From the IMG/VR virus record IMGVR_UViG_3300028920_000032, positions 62,001-126,000 of that record: DNA of 64,000 nucleotides; one strand, given 5' to 3'. The notes beneath the pieces were generated by a model. The model was given only the letters and a program-made list of their open reading frames with translations, was not told the origin of the DNA and searched no databases. The DNA is from a virus. Below, one piece after another: positions 24,765-32,574 of this stretch; position 1 is the stretch's first letter, and every line of letters begins with the position of its first letter. A program made the translations under genes and the position numbers.

Positions 24765-25211
24765 TTATTTATTTTCGTTTAACTTCTTTGCTTTTATTAA
24801 TAGAGGTTTCATATAACTATAGCAAATTTCTATAGCTTCTTCAAATGATATGAAAGCTGCATAGTCAATTTCATCTTTTTGTATATTAATTGCTTTCTTG
24901 TCAGACAGTTTGCCACCAGTATATTTTGCTAAAAATCCATGTACCGATTTGTCTTTTCTTGTGACTCTACCGACGTATTCAATTATTCGGCACTTGATTC
25001 CAGTTTCTTCTTGTGTTTCACGCAAAGCTGCTTCTTCAACTTTTTCACCAAAATTAACATGGCCTTTAGGGAAACCCATCTTTTTATTTTTCCAAGAAGA
25101 GCCAGTTGCATGCACCATAAGAACATGAGGTATACCATCAAAATCTTTAACGATAATACAGCCAGCTGAGACTTTTTTATTTATTCTGGCAAATACTTCA
25201 TCTAACTTCAT
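24765..25211 (-). CDS. Nudix hydrolase
   Basis: 148 aa. The Nudix box is complete: GHVNFGEKVEEAALRETQEETGI (about 50-72; read as G-x5-E-x7-REUxEExGU). The N-terminal AGCIIVKDFDGIPHVLMV is the usual first strand pair. Nudix enzymes cleave nucleoside diphosphates linked to another moiety; the look is closest to Ap4A/NTP-type hydrolases (KMGFPKGHV). Located beside the polymerase C-part. Confidence 0.9.
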   Translation of the reverse strand: MKLDEVFARINKKVSAGCIIVKDFDGIPHVLMVHATGSSWKNKKMGFPKGHVNFGEKVEEAALRETQEETGIKCRIIEYVGRVTRKDKSVHGFLAKYTGGKLSDKKAINIQKDEIDYAAFISFEEAIEICYSYMKPLLIKAKKLNENK

Positions 25212-25546
25212 TTTACTACCTTAAATATTTGGTTGAGCATATTAAAAATCAACTTGTGCCTATTTTCATGTTTGCAAAATGTTATATTATTTTTGTTCTC
25301 ATATGCTTTTTTTACTATATCTGACCAAGTAAACCAACCATGCGTTCTTGGTAAAGAGCCTTTATATATTCGATAGTTAGGATCAATTTTAATTTCATTA
25401 AAAGTTTTTGACAACCTTACTTTTATACAATAGATATATTCTTTGTCTTTTCGTTGAATAAAATAATATTCAAAATCTACATCAGTTATATTATATCTAA
25501 AAGAATCACCAATTTTTAAATCTTTAAGAAACTTTGGAATAGTCAT
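25208..25546 (-). CDS. Hypothetical protein, 112 aa
   Basis: Starts MTIPKFLKDLKIGDSFRYN; beta-rich with an aromatic core. The ATG has no SD but follows AAGATAAATAC immediately, the second recurrent start-site motif. Overlaps the Nudix gene start by 4 bp. Unknown. Confidence 0.55.
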   Translation of the reverse strand: MTIPKFLKDLKIGDSFRYNITDVDFEYYFIQRKDKEYIYCIKVRLSKTFNEIKIDPNYRIYKGSLPRTHGWFTWSDIVKKAYENKNNITFCKHENRHKLIFNMLNQIFKVVK

Positions 25547-25557
25547 GTATTTATCTT
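25547..25557 (-). promoter_or_regulatory. AAGATAAATAC motif abutting ATG
   Basis: Minus-strand AAGATAAATAC is followed directly by ATG; same arrangement as 43801 (+), 49820 (-) and 50720 (-). Confidence 0.4.
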
Positions 25558-25594
25558 ACAACTTTATCTTAAAAAAAAGAATATAACAAGAATT

Positions 25595-27871
25595 TTAAGC
25601 CCGAATTATTTGTATTGCAGGTTTGTTGCCTACTTCGCTAGGCCAGCATAATTTCAGCCAATTAGAGTCATTCTTTATTGCAATCTTTACTAATTGACCT
25701 TTAGTAAATTTACCAATAATATCTTTTCTGTTTTGTTCTCCAAATGCAAATACACTGATAGCTTCTCTGAAGTCTGTTATAGTAATGAGAACATACTCAT
25801 TACCACTCTTTTTAGATTTTTTTATTTTTACATCATCTATATAAGCAGCTAATACCCAAAGCTTTTTATCTTGATCTCGATCAGATATTGTTTTAAGTCC
25901 ACAATATTTTGTACCTTCTAATATATCTTTAAAACCATGAAATGAATATTTGCAATATTCATATTCTATTTGTATTAACTGGTAAATTTCAGGCATATTC
26001 TTTTGAAATTCATCTAATTCTTTTTTTATTTTTTTATCCCAAGATGTACCGCCACTTTTTAATACCTTCTTACCTTTCTCGGCTAAGTACAACAACCACT
26101 TATAAGGCCTTTCTTCAATAGTATCATCAAAATCAGCAGCACCAGAAAATATACAACCTTTTACTACCGATTTGTTTATTTTATTTTTGACTGCTTTTTT
26201 TAAGAAATCTTCCCAATTTTTATATGGTCTATACTTTATAATTGATTCAGCTCCTTTGCCAGTGTCTTTAATATAAGAAAGTGCGAAGTATATTCCATCT
26301 TTATCAGACTCAAATAGTATACCAGATTTATTAATGTTTGGCCGATGAACTTTAATTCCAGCTTTATTAATAGAATTGATGTATTTTCCTAATGAAGATT
26401 GTCCATGTTTTTCCTGGCCTCTATCAATAGTATTTAAAGAAGCAGTCCAGAATTCAAGAGGATAATAACATTTTAAATAAGCTTGGACATAACCCATTAG
26501 AGAATAAGCATATGAGTGTGGCATATTAAATGCATATTTTGCTTGAAGCATTATTTGTTTCCACTGATCATCAGCATATTTAGTAGCTTCTTTAATATCC
26601 CATCCATCTTCTCTCATTATTTTAGGAACAGCAGCATCCATGTACATTGATTGATATTTTTCACATTCTTTCAACATAGCTTGTCTGTTAGTATCAGAAG
26701 TTTTTGCTTTACCTATCTTTCTAACTAATCTTCTTAATCGATCAGCTTCAAAAATTGAGAAGTCAGCTAATTCCATAGGCACTTGCATTAATTGTTCTTG
26801 ATATATCATTAAGCCTCTAGTGTGGTTATATACACTATGTAAACATTTAGGCTCTCGTCTTTCAAGTGGTGCCGTCACATAATCATCTACTTCAGCCGCT
26901 CCAGGGCGAATTAATGTACTTATATTACTGATATCTTGTAGAGACTGTGGCTTGATTCTCCTAACCGCCTCTACAAACACTTTAGATTCCATTTGAAATA
27001 TATTATCAAGTTGTAATGTGTTAATAAACTTATACACTTTAGGATCATCTTGTGGTAGTAAATAAATGTCTTTAGGTAAATTATTCTTGGGATATTTATG
27101 ATTAATTTCTTCAACACATAAACGAATTTGTTCTACACATGCAAGACCCAAGATATCAACTTTGATTACTCCAAGAGCTTCCAATTCTTTTATTGCGCCT
27201 GACTCTTGCCAACCAGTAACATAACCTTTGTTTGCACGAATTATAGGAATGATATCAGTAAGATCGTCAGACGAAACGACGAAACCTCCTGCATGTTGTC
27301 CTACATTTTTCTTCATGCCAGTTAATTTCGTAAGAGATCTAGCAACTTCAGGATGCTTCTTCAAGAAATTATCAACTTCTGGATATTTTTCTCTAATTTC
27401 TTCTTCAGATAAATCTTTGTCATCATCAGAAACTAATTTGCTAATTTTTAAATAAGCAAACGGTGAAATCCCATAAACACGAGAAATTTCTTGGACAGAG
27501 CCTTTAACACCTAATGTTCCATATGTTCCTATTGAAACACAATTATCTTCACCGAATTTTTCTTTTAGCCAGGCTTTAATAGAATCACGACCACTCGGGG
27601 AGAAATCACAATCGACATCTGCCATGTCTGCTAACTGCCAATGATGTTGTAGTTTATCAGGATATGGAGCTATAGATAATAAATAAAATGTTAAAATGTT
27701 TTCATAATTTTTTTCTATTGTTTTTTTGTTGTTAAAAATAGAACAAATTTTTGATAAATCATCAGACTGCATTTTTAAAGCTTTAAGCTCTTCATCTAAA
27801 TAAGATTTCTCTTCATCAGATAATTTTTCTCTCTTCTTGGCTAAAAATTGAATCAATTCTCTTTTCGTCAT
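25595..27871 (-). CDS. dnaE: DNA polymerase III alpha, C-terminal part (catalytic palm to OB fold)
   Basis: 758 aa. After an unusual ~80-aa helical N-terminal extension comes MADVDCDFSPSGRD (83-96), matching E. coli MPDFDVDF with catalytic D401/D403 (here D85/D87), then TYGTLGVKGSVQEI, GQHAGGFVVSSDDL, and KVDILGL with the third catalytic Asp. Later come QEQLMQVPMELADF, PHSYAYSLMGYVQAYLK, the helix-hairpin region and a C-terminal OB fold (IKKSKKSGNEYVLITITD). It has no PHP domain; that is in 20726-21979. It is transcribed before the N-part, with eight genes between. Confidence 0.92.
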   Translation of the reverse strand: MTKRELIQFLAKKREKLSDEEKSYLDEELKALKMQSDDLSKICSIFNNKKTIEKNYENILTFYLLSIAPYPDKLQHHWQLADMADVDCDFSPSGRDSIKAWLKEKFGEDNCVSIGTYGTLGVKGSVQEISRVYGISPFAYLKISKLVSDDDKDLSEEEIREKYPEVDNFLKKHPEVARSLTKLTGMKKNVGQHAGGFVVSSDDLTDIIPIIRANKGYVTGWQESGAIKELEALGVIKVDILGLACVEQIRLCVEEINHKYPKNNLPKDIYLLPQDDPKVYKFINTLQLDNIFQMESKVFVEAVRRIKPQSLQDISNISTLIRPGAAEVDDYVTAPLERREPKCLHSVYNHTRGLMIYQEQLMQVPMELADFSIFEADRLRRLVRKIGKAKTSDTNRQAMLKECEKYQSMYMDAAVPKIMREDGWDIKEATKYADDQWKQIMLQAKYAFNMPHSYAYSLMGYVQAYLKCYYPLEFWTASLNTIDRGQEKHGQSSLGKYINSINKAGIKVHRPNINKSGILFESDKDGIYFALSYIKDTGKGAESIIKYRPYKNWEDFLKKAVKNKINKSVVKGCIFSGAADFDDTIEERPYKWLLYLAEKGKKVLKSGGTSWDKKIKKELDEFQKNMPEIYQLIQIEYEYCKYSFHGFKDILEGTKYCGLKTISDRDQDKKLWVLAAYIDDVKIKKSKKSGNEYVLITITDFREAISVFAFGEQNRKDIIGKFTKGQLVKIAIKNDSNWLKLCWPSEVGNKPAIQIIRA

Positions 27872-27887
27872 AACCTTTTGTCCTTAG

Positions 27888-28091
27888 TTATAAACATGTG
27901 CTAACACATTCTTTTATAAAAGCTTGTCTATTTTCTTTGACAAGAAAAAGATTGCACCAATCAACATATAACTTAGCTTTCTCTTCATTCCAGAAACAAG
28001 CTATTGGTTTTATTGTTCCTCTCTCATAAACTAAATATCTACAACCAATTCTTGTTTTATATTCTTTAGTTTCATAATAATACTTATCCAT
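27888..28091 (-). CDS. Hypothetical protein, 67 aa
   Basis: AAGGGGGAA before ATG. MDKYYYETKEYKTRIGCRYLV...; aromatic beta-rich small protein ending in a helix. Unknown function; directly upstream of the polymerase C-part. Confidence 0.55.
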   Translation of the reverse strand: MDKYYYETKEYKTRIGCRYLVYERGTIKPIACFWNEEKAKLYVDWCNLFLVKENRQAFIKECVSTCL

Positions 28092-28102
28092 CTAATTCCC
28101 CC

Positions 28103-28762
28103 TTATAATATTCCCCTTCCATGTTTTTGTAACCATTTAGGTATGTCTTTCCATGGTACCAAATTTGGTACTATTTCTTCAGTAGGTTGTTCTACTGTTA
28201 TATAACATAATGTAGAAACTTTTGCTAATTCATAAGCTTCAAAAAATTTCATGTTTGGATTGCTTTTCATTATCGCACTCAAACAAGAATTAGTATTTTT
28301 CTTTTCTTCTTTGTCATTGTTTTCGAACTTCATCATTGTTATATAATAACCATATTTATAAACTACTTCTAAAAATTTTTCTTTAACTTTTTGTATACCA
28401 TAGTTTTTATATATGCACTCAAGTTTATCAAGAATTCTATTTCTAGTATTTGAATGTTCTTTTACAAACAATCCATATGGCTGTTTTTTGTTTTTGTATA
28501 TATATTCAAAATAATTTTTTGTTACTAATAAAGATCTATTGCTTTCACATAAGCCCGATAAAGCGCCGGCACTTATTAATTGATGTCTTAATGCTGTAAG
28601 ACTAGTTTGATGCATCTCATGCTTATTGTCAATTCTAAATTTAAACAAAGTAAACCATCCTTCTATCGCACCTTTCCATTGAGAGTTTGCATATTCAACT
28701 AACTCATCATAGCTATATGAAGTTACTAACTTTTTTACAGTTTTTGAATTTATTTTTTTCAT
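28103..28762 (-). CDS. Hypothetical protein, 219 aa
   Basis: Largely helical basic protein (WKGAIEGWFTLFKFRIDNK; YKYGYYITMMKFENND). No catalytic motif is apparent. It lies right after an intrinsic terminator, so it heads its own transcript with the polymerase C-part. No SD is seen. Confidence 0.55.
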   Translation of the reverse strand: MKKINSKTVKKLVTSYSYDELVEYANSQWKGAIEGWFTLFKFRIDNKHEMHQTSLTALRHQLISAGALSGLCESNRSLLVTKNYFEYIYKNKKQPYGLFVKEHSNTRNRILDKLECIYKNYGIQKVKEKFLEVVYKYGYYITMMKFENNDKEEKKNTNSCLSAIMKSNPNMKFFEAYELAKVSTLCYITVEQPTEEIVPNLVPWKDIPKWLQKHGRGIL

Positions 28763-28788
28763 AATTGTTTTTTGTTTTATACTTTAAT

Positions 28789-28811
28789 AAAAAGGGTGGC
28801 ATTAGCCACCC
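28789..28811 (-). terminator. Intrinsic terminator
   Basis: Minus strand GGGTGGC-TAAT-GCCACCC-TTTTT, about 30 bp after the 82-aa gene. Clear GC-rich stem and T-run. Confidence 0.88.
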
Positions 28812-28841
28812 ATAGAGGAGGTATATTATGGATGCATTAAC

Positions 28842-29090
28842 TCATACATCACCATTTTCATCAATTTTTTTGTCTTCATAAGGACCAAGTATCCTTCGTT
28901 CGATTTCTGTGGCACATTGTCTTAATTCTCCACAAAAGTTCTTTAGACTATTATAATTATGCTCTATAAAATATTTGGCATAATAGTAAAGTAAAAAATT
29001 TAAATCACCATTTGCTTTAATTTTAACTACTGCCATTTGCGTAGCAATTGAAACTAATTTATCTCTATCATTTTGTTTTATATAAGGCAT
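28842..29090 (-). CDS. Hypothetical protein, 82 aa
   Basis: ATG 29088-29090 behind AAGGAGAACAA (the longer ORF start lacks an SD). MPYIKQNDRDKLVSIATQMAV...; helical, ends KKIDENGDV. Pattern of phage small helical proteins of unknown function; last gene before the terminator. Confidence 0.65.
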   Translation of the reverse strand: MPYIKQNDRDKLVSIATQMAVVKIKANGDLNFLLYYYAKYFIEHNYNSLKNFCGELRQCATEIERRILGPYEDKKIDENGDV

Positions 29091-29247
29091 GTTTGTTCTC
29101 CTTAAAATACTTACAGTTTGTTGGACAATCACAATAGATCCATGATGTTATTGCACAATACCCTCGTGTTGTAAAATAATTAACACAATTATTACATGGA
29201 GGTTCGTCTCTCAACAGTCTTTTTGTTTCTTCTTTTACTAAATCCAT
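29068..29247 (-). CDS. Four-Cys LLRN-family protein, 59 aa
   Basis: MDLVKEETKRLLRDEPPCNNCVNYF (quoted in parts: EETKRLLRDEPPCNNC, VNYF) then YCAITS, YCDCPTNCKYF. Helix plus CxxC plus terminal CKYF fit the family. Overlaps both neighbours. Confidence 0.65.
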   Translation of the reverse strand: MDLVKEETKRLLRDEPPCNNCVNYFTTRGYCAITSWIYCDCPTNCKYFKENKHALYKTK

Positions 29248-29405
29248 TTCTCTTCAAAGTAACGACAATTTTCTGTATGATCTGGAAAACTATAAGATGC
29301 GATTTTACAATAACTATACAAATAATAAAATTTACAATTTTTACATTTAAAAATCTGATTATCTCTAAGTAGCTCTTTAGTTTCTTCTTTAGTTGTTTTC
29401 TTCAT
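29238..29405 (-). CDS. Four-Cys LLRN-family protein, 55 aa
   Basis: KKTTKEETKELLRDNQ, then KCKNCKFYYL, YCKIAS and NCRYFEE. Tandem neighbour of 29068-29247 with overlapping stop and start, indicating local duplication. Confidence 0.7.
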   Translation of the reverse strand: MKKTTKEETKELLRDNQIFKCKNCKFYYLYSYCKIASYSFPDHTENCRYFEEKWI

Positions 29406-29514
29406 ATGCAACTATTTCCCATCTTTGTTTTTTATGCTTAGCAACCGATAAACAAATTTGTGTTAATGCGGCGCTAACAATTACTCCACTTATTATGAAT
29501 AATATTGTTATCAT
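29389..29514 (-). CDS. Small membrane protein, 41 aa
   Basis: MITILFIISGVIVSAALTQI is a single hydrophobic N-terminal helix, followed by a short basic tail. Start overlaps the upstream stop (ATGA). Probably an inner-membrane peptide; function unknown. Confidence 0.6.
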   Translation of the reverse strand: MITILFIISGVIVSAALTQICLSVAKHKKQRWEIVAYEENN

Positions 29515-29678
29515 TTTTTCTTCCAAACTTTCTTGGCGCGGGCCACATAGTTAAGATCATAAGGATTAAAATTATTAGCCTTCTTCTTATTTTTTTTATC
29601 AGCTGTAAAAATTGCCGTTAATATGCAACTAACAATTATACTAGCTACTATACCAATTACTATTTTGACTGCAATCAT
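29511..29678 (-). CDS. Small membrane protein, 55 aa
   Basis: Hydrophobic N-terminus (VKIVIGIVASIIVSCILTAIF) followed by lysine-rich tail ending KKVWKKK. AGGAGATGATTG precedes the ATG. A second small single-pass protein in tandem with 29389-29514; the two resemble each other in layout. Confidence 0.6.
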   Translation of the reverse strand: MIAVKIVIGIVASIIVSCILTAIFTADKKNKKKANNFNPYDLNYVARAKKVWKKK

Positions 29679-29890
29679 CAATCATCTCCTTTCTTTAAAC
29701 TAAATGCATTTTTTATTGCAATTCTTGGGTGCCAACTTTTCTTACATGAAATAGTATCTTTGGCACAAAATTGACATAAATCAAAACTGAAGAATTTATC
29801 GCCACGTAATAAAGCTTTAGATTCTTCTCTTTTTCTTATTTTTTTGATTCTTGTTAGTACTACCAAAACCACCTTCATTTCTATAGTCAT
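29678..29890 (-). CDS. Cys-rich LLRN-family protein, up to 70 aa, start uncertain
   Basis: EESKALLRGDKFF then LCQFCAKDTISCKKS fits the family helix plus CxxC. The ORF overlaps the dUTPase end by over 70 bp if begun at its first ATG; a later non-ATG start is possible. Overlapping arrangement resembles the other family members. Confidence 0.5.
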   Translation of the reverse strand: MTIEMKVVLVVLTRIKKIRKREESKALLRGDKFFSFDLCQFCAKDTISCKKSWHPRIAIKNAFSLKKGDD

Positions 29891-30377
29891 CTTGTTTCAT
29901 CCAATCATATAACTGTTCTTCATCAACTAATATTGGTTCACAACTTAATACTGGAATTAAAACTAATTGTACAATCTTCATTCCAGGCTTAATTAAAAAT
30001 TCTTCATCACTAACATTATGCATATCGATATGAATTTCACCACTATAAAATGTGTCAATTACTTGTGCACCTACTAGCAATTCGTTTTTAGATGCAACTC
30101 CTGATTTATTTAAGAATAAAGCCATGTAACCATATGGAACTTCAATTTTAATACCAGAAGGTATACATATATTTGAATTCGGATAAAGCACTATATACGA
30201 TTCATCACTATATGGATCATTACTCCAACTTAATGTATGGCGATCATCGTTTTTCTTTTTTAAGTCTTCAATAAATTTTTCAGTAAAGCCGGGAACAAAG
30301 AAATCTAATCCAGCATCAGTCGCATGTCCTCTTGATGGTTTTTTCACATTTCTTACTAATGAATATTTTAATAACAT
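29817..30377 (-). CDS. dut: dUTPase (trimeric type)
   Basis: 186 aa. All five trimeric dUTPase motifs: HATDAGLDFF (1), NKSGVASK (2), VIDTFYSGEI (3), KPGMKIVQLVLIP (4) and C-terminal GGFGSTN (5). It hydrolyses dUTP to dUMP, limiting uracil in DNA and feeding TS. An insertion between motifs 1 and 2 (about residues 30-55) is longer than usual. AAGGAG precedes ATG; the C-terminal basic tail overlaps the next ORF. Confidence 0.93.
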   Translation of the reverse strand: MLLKYSLVRNVKKPSRGHATDAGLDFFVPGFTEKFIEDLKKKNDDRHTLSWSNDPYSDESYIVLYPNSNICIPSGIKIEVPYGYMALFLNKSGVASKNELLVGAQVIDTFYSGEIHIDMHNVSDEEFLIKPGMKIVQLVLIPVLSCEPILVDEEQLYDWMKQDDYRNEGGFGSTNKNQKNKKKRRI

Positions 30378-30393
30378 TTATTTCTCCTTATTT

Positions 30394-30729
30394 TTAAATT
30401 AATTCACCTATTTCTTTACTAATCTCTTCTAAGTTGTTTTCTAATTTTTTTAGCTTTTCTTGCAGAACTCTAATTTCTTCTTCTTTTTTATCATACTTAA
30501 ATTGTAAATCTGTTATTTTCTTAGCTTTGCTTATTAACTCTTTTGGTAGAACAAGATCTGTTAAAATATAATCTGGATCCCAGCTAGCTTCAGTTTCAAA
30601 ATCATCACTTTTGTCACTGTAAATTTTTACAATTGTAAGGCATAACTCACCTCCATCAATAACAGCTCCAACATACTCACCTGTTTTTAATTTTTTTGCT
30701 AACTTTTCGTCAAATTTTAACCATTCCAT
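30394..30729 (-). CDS. Hypothetical coiled-coil protein, 111 aa
   Basis: N-terminal beta-rich half (EYVGAVIDGGELCLTIVKI) and C-terminal coiled coil (KYDKKEEEIRVLQEKLKK). AGAGG precedes ATG. Function unknown. Confidence 0.6.
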   Translation of the reverse strand: MEWLKFDEKLAKKLKTGEYVGAVIDGGELCLTIVKIYSDKSDDFETEASWDPDYILTDLVLPKELISKAKKITDLQFKYDKKEEEIRVLQEKLKKLENNLEEISKEIGELI

Positions 30730-30740
30730 ATTTTCCTCTT

Positions 30741-30983
30741 TTATTTTCTTTCAGTAAGATCAATTTGGTAACTTTTTCTTTTAGTTTTTTTATTCTTGTC
30801 ATTCTCAATATATGTTATGCTAGAAATTAAAATGGGTACATTTAAATCATTATTATTTAAAGTATTTGAATAACTAACAACTTTTACACTATTCTCTTTT
30901 ATCCAACTGTTTATTATTTCATCAGATTTTTTAATAGAAGATTTACTCTCAAAAACAAAATTTTTTACTAATATCATTTTCAC
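30741..30983 (-). CDS. Hypothetical protein, 80 aa
   Basis: GGGAGGTG precedes ATG; overlaps the dCMP deaminase stop by 4 bp. MILVKNFVFESKSSIKKSDEI... followed by strands; looks like a small alpha/beta protein. Unknown. Confidence 0.6.
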   Translation of the reverse strand: MKMILVKNFVFESKSSIKKSDEIINSWIKENSVKVVSYSNTLNNNDLNVPILISSITYIENDKNKKTKRKSYQIDLTERK

Positions 30984-31537
30984 CTCCCAGCAATATTTAA
31001 GCTTGCTAAAAACTTGTTGTTTACATCAATTTGCTTCACTGTTATATTATTATCTTTTAATATCTCTATTGCTTTATATCCCTCTTCTCGATCATATAAT
31101 GTATGATAATATACATGTTTTATTCCAGCGTGTATGACAGACTTTACGCAAAATAAACATGGAGAATATGTTGTATATATGCTTCCACCTTCTACTGAAA
31201 TTCCTTTTCTAGCACAATAAATTATTGCATTCATCTCAGCATGTAATTCATGTTCAATTGCCCAAGTGTGATGAACTTCTTTAAACGACCAATGATCTAA
31301 ATATTTTTTAAATGTTGGAAACAAACTATTTCTGGTTTCTTGTGGAATTTCTTTATATTGTTTAAGAAAGTGGTCATAACAATGTTCTTTGCCAGGAGCA
31401 TTTCCATTATAGCCAGTAGATACTGCTCGATTATCAACGGAGATTACAGCACCAGCTTTTACACGAGCACATGTAGATCTCTGCGCAAACAATAAAGCTG
31501 TTTGCATCAAAATTTCATGTATGCTTAGACGTTTCAT
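30980..31537 (-). CDS. Deoxycytidylate (dCMP) deaminase
   Basis: 185 aa. HAEMNAIIYC (~99-108) and SPCLFCVKSVIHAGI (~127-141) are the zinc-binding deaminase signature (HAE, PCxxC); KAGAVISVDN and TGYNGNAPG complete the substrate pocket as in T4 cd and ComEB. It converts dCMP to dUMP for TS. With dUTPase and the dimeric NTP-PPase it forms the dUMP supply. AAAGGAGGA precedes ATG; a GCATATTTATA promoter and terminator lie upstream. Confidence 0.92.
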   Translation of the reverse strand: MKRLSIHEILMQTALLFAQRSTCARVKAGAVISVDNRAVSTGYNGNAPGKEHCYDHFLKQYKEIPQETRNSLFPTFKKYLDHWSFKEVHHTWAIEHELHAEMNAIIYCARKGISVEGGSIYTTYSPCLFCVKSVIHAGIKHVYYHTLYDREEGYKAIEILKDNNITVKQIDVNNKFLASLNIAGR

Positions 31538-31550
31538 ATATCCTCCTTTA

Positions 31551-31563
31551 TATATAAATATGC
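31551..31563 (-). promoter_or_regulatory. GCATATTTATATA promoter-like motif
   Basis: Lies between the upstream UUCG terminator and the dCMP deaminase gene, 14 nt before the ATG region, with AAAGGAGG between. Confidence 0.5.
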
Positions 31564-31565
31564 AT

Positions 31566-31590
31566 AAAAAAAGGGTTACCGAAGTAACCC
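31566..31590 (-). terminator. Intrinsic terminator with UUCG loop
   Basis: Minus strand GGGTTAC-TTCG-GTAACCC-TTTTTTT, about 20 bp after the 108-aa gene; immediately followed by a promoter motif. Confidence 0.92.
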
Positions 31591-31610
31591 TAAATTTATG
31601 ATTATAACTT

Positions 31611-31937
31611 TTAATGTCTTAAAACTCTTGGTATTTTAAGTGTGGTTAAAAAAGATGCTGGAATTGTGAGGTAAGCTGATCTTTCAATTTTTATGATTGT
31701 TTTATCGGCCATCTCTCTTTTCACTTTTTCTGTATCTTTAACATCTTTTCCAGTGGCATTAACAAACTTCATGTTTTCGACTAATTCTTTTTTAAGATCT
31801 GAGATATACATTTCCCATTTTCTGTTAAACATCTCTTCATTTTTAGTGTTCTTAAAAGACATTTTACACATTAGCCAAAATCTAGTTGTTGGAATTTCAT
31901 CTTTAATTATAAATGGTTCCTTCCAAACTATTGCCAT
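31611..31937 (-). CDS. Hypothetical protein, 108 aa
   Basis: GGAGGTATTAATT precedes ATG. MAIVWKEPFIIKDEIPTTRF; central lysine-rich helix, C-terminal hydrophobic strands. Last gene of the operon with the sigma factor, before the terminator. Unknown function. Confidence 0.6.
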   Translation of the reverse strand: MAIVWKEPFIIKDEIPTTRFWLMCKMSFKNTKNEEMFNRKWEMYISDLKKELVENMKFVNATGKDVKDTEKVKREMADKTIIKIERSAYLTIPASFLTTLKIPRVLRH

Positions 31938-31966
31938 AATTAATACCTCCTATATATATAGTAAGT

Positions 31967-32548
31967 CTATGTCGAAGCTTTTGCTGTTTTTAACCAATTT
32001 TTTAAGATCATTTTTAAAGTTGTAAAATTATTTAAAAAATTGGGTGATTTTCTCAGTACCCATTTTAGTACTCTAACAGTATTCTTTTTGTTAGGTTTTA
32101 GTTTCTTTCGTCTATGAGATGCATTATAATCATCATAAGCTTTTTTTAATAAACTTAACTCTTCTGGTTCTACTATCTCATTTAGCGGAGTACCTTCTCT
32201 TTTAAGTTGTATGTTTTCTGCCCAGTCTAATATTTTTTCTTGTTCAACAAATATTGTTGTCGCTTTATTTTGTCTTCTACGAATTTTTCTAAGTTTATAT
32301 GCGATTGCCAAAGATATCTGTTTCCAGAAAAATGAATAAGCTCTACCTTTTGTTGTAGTATATGAATCTTGATGCATGAAGCATTTATATAAAGCAAATT
32401 GAATATAATCATCTCGTTCTTTAAAATTTATACCTTTACGAGAAACTTGATGCTTGGCAATAGAGTATAGAAAATTATAAAATTTGTCACTTCTTTTACG
32501 ATCAATCCATGATTGATCCATTTCATCTTTATTTATGTTTAATGACAT
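31967..32548 (-). CDS. 55: gp55-like late sigma factor
   Basis: 193 aa. The central block RDDYIQFALYKCFMHQDSY (~44-62) and AYSFFWKQISLAIAYKLRKI (~69-88) followed by RRRQNK matches sigma region 2 as in T4 gp55 and related phage sigma factors, which direct host RNA polymerase core to late promoters (TATAAATA in T4). The C-terminal third is basic and lacks a clear region 4, as in gp55. This gives a reader for the recurrent GCATAWTTW/AAGATAAWTA motifs of this window (inference). Confidence 0.75.
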   Translation of the reverse strand: MSLNINKDEMDQSWIDRKRSDKFYNFLYSIAKHQVSRKGINFKERDDYIQFALYKCFMHQDSYTTTKGRAYSFFWKQISLAIAYKLRKIRRRQNKATTIFVEQEKILDWAENIQLKREGTPLNEIVEPEELSLLKKAYDDYNASHRRKKLKPNKKNTVRVLKWVLRKSPNFLNNFTTLKMILKNWLKTAKAST

Positions 32549-32574
32549 ATTGCCTCCTCAATTATATTATAAAT

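Noticed and set aside
21919-25680. Split intein joining the two polymerase parts
   Set aside because: The N-part ends only ~13 residues after FERFLN and the C-part begins with a helical, non-intein extension; no CxxG...HN intein blocks are visible.
28826-28879. Plus-strand 17-aa ORF with GGAGG site
   Set aside because: Overlaps a minus-strand terminator and gene end; the SD-like match on the + strand is likely chance.
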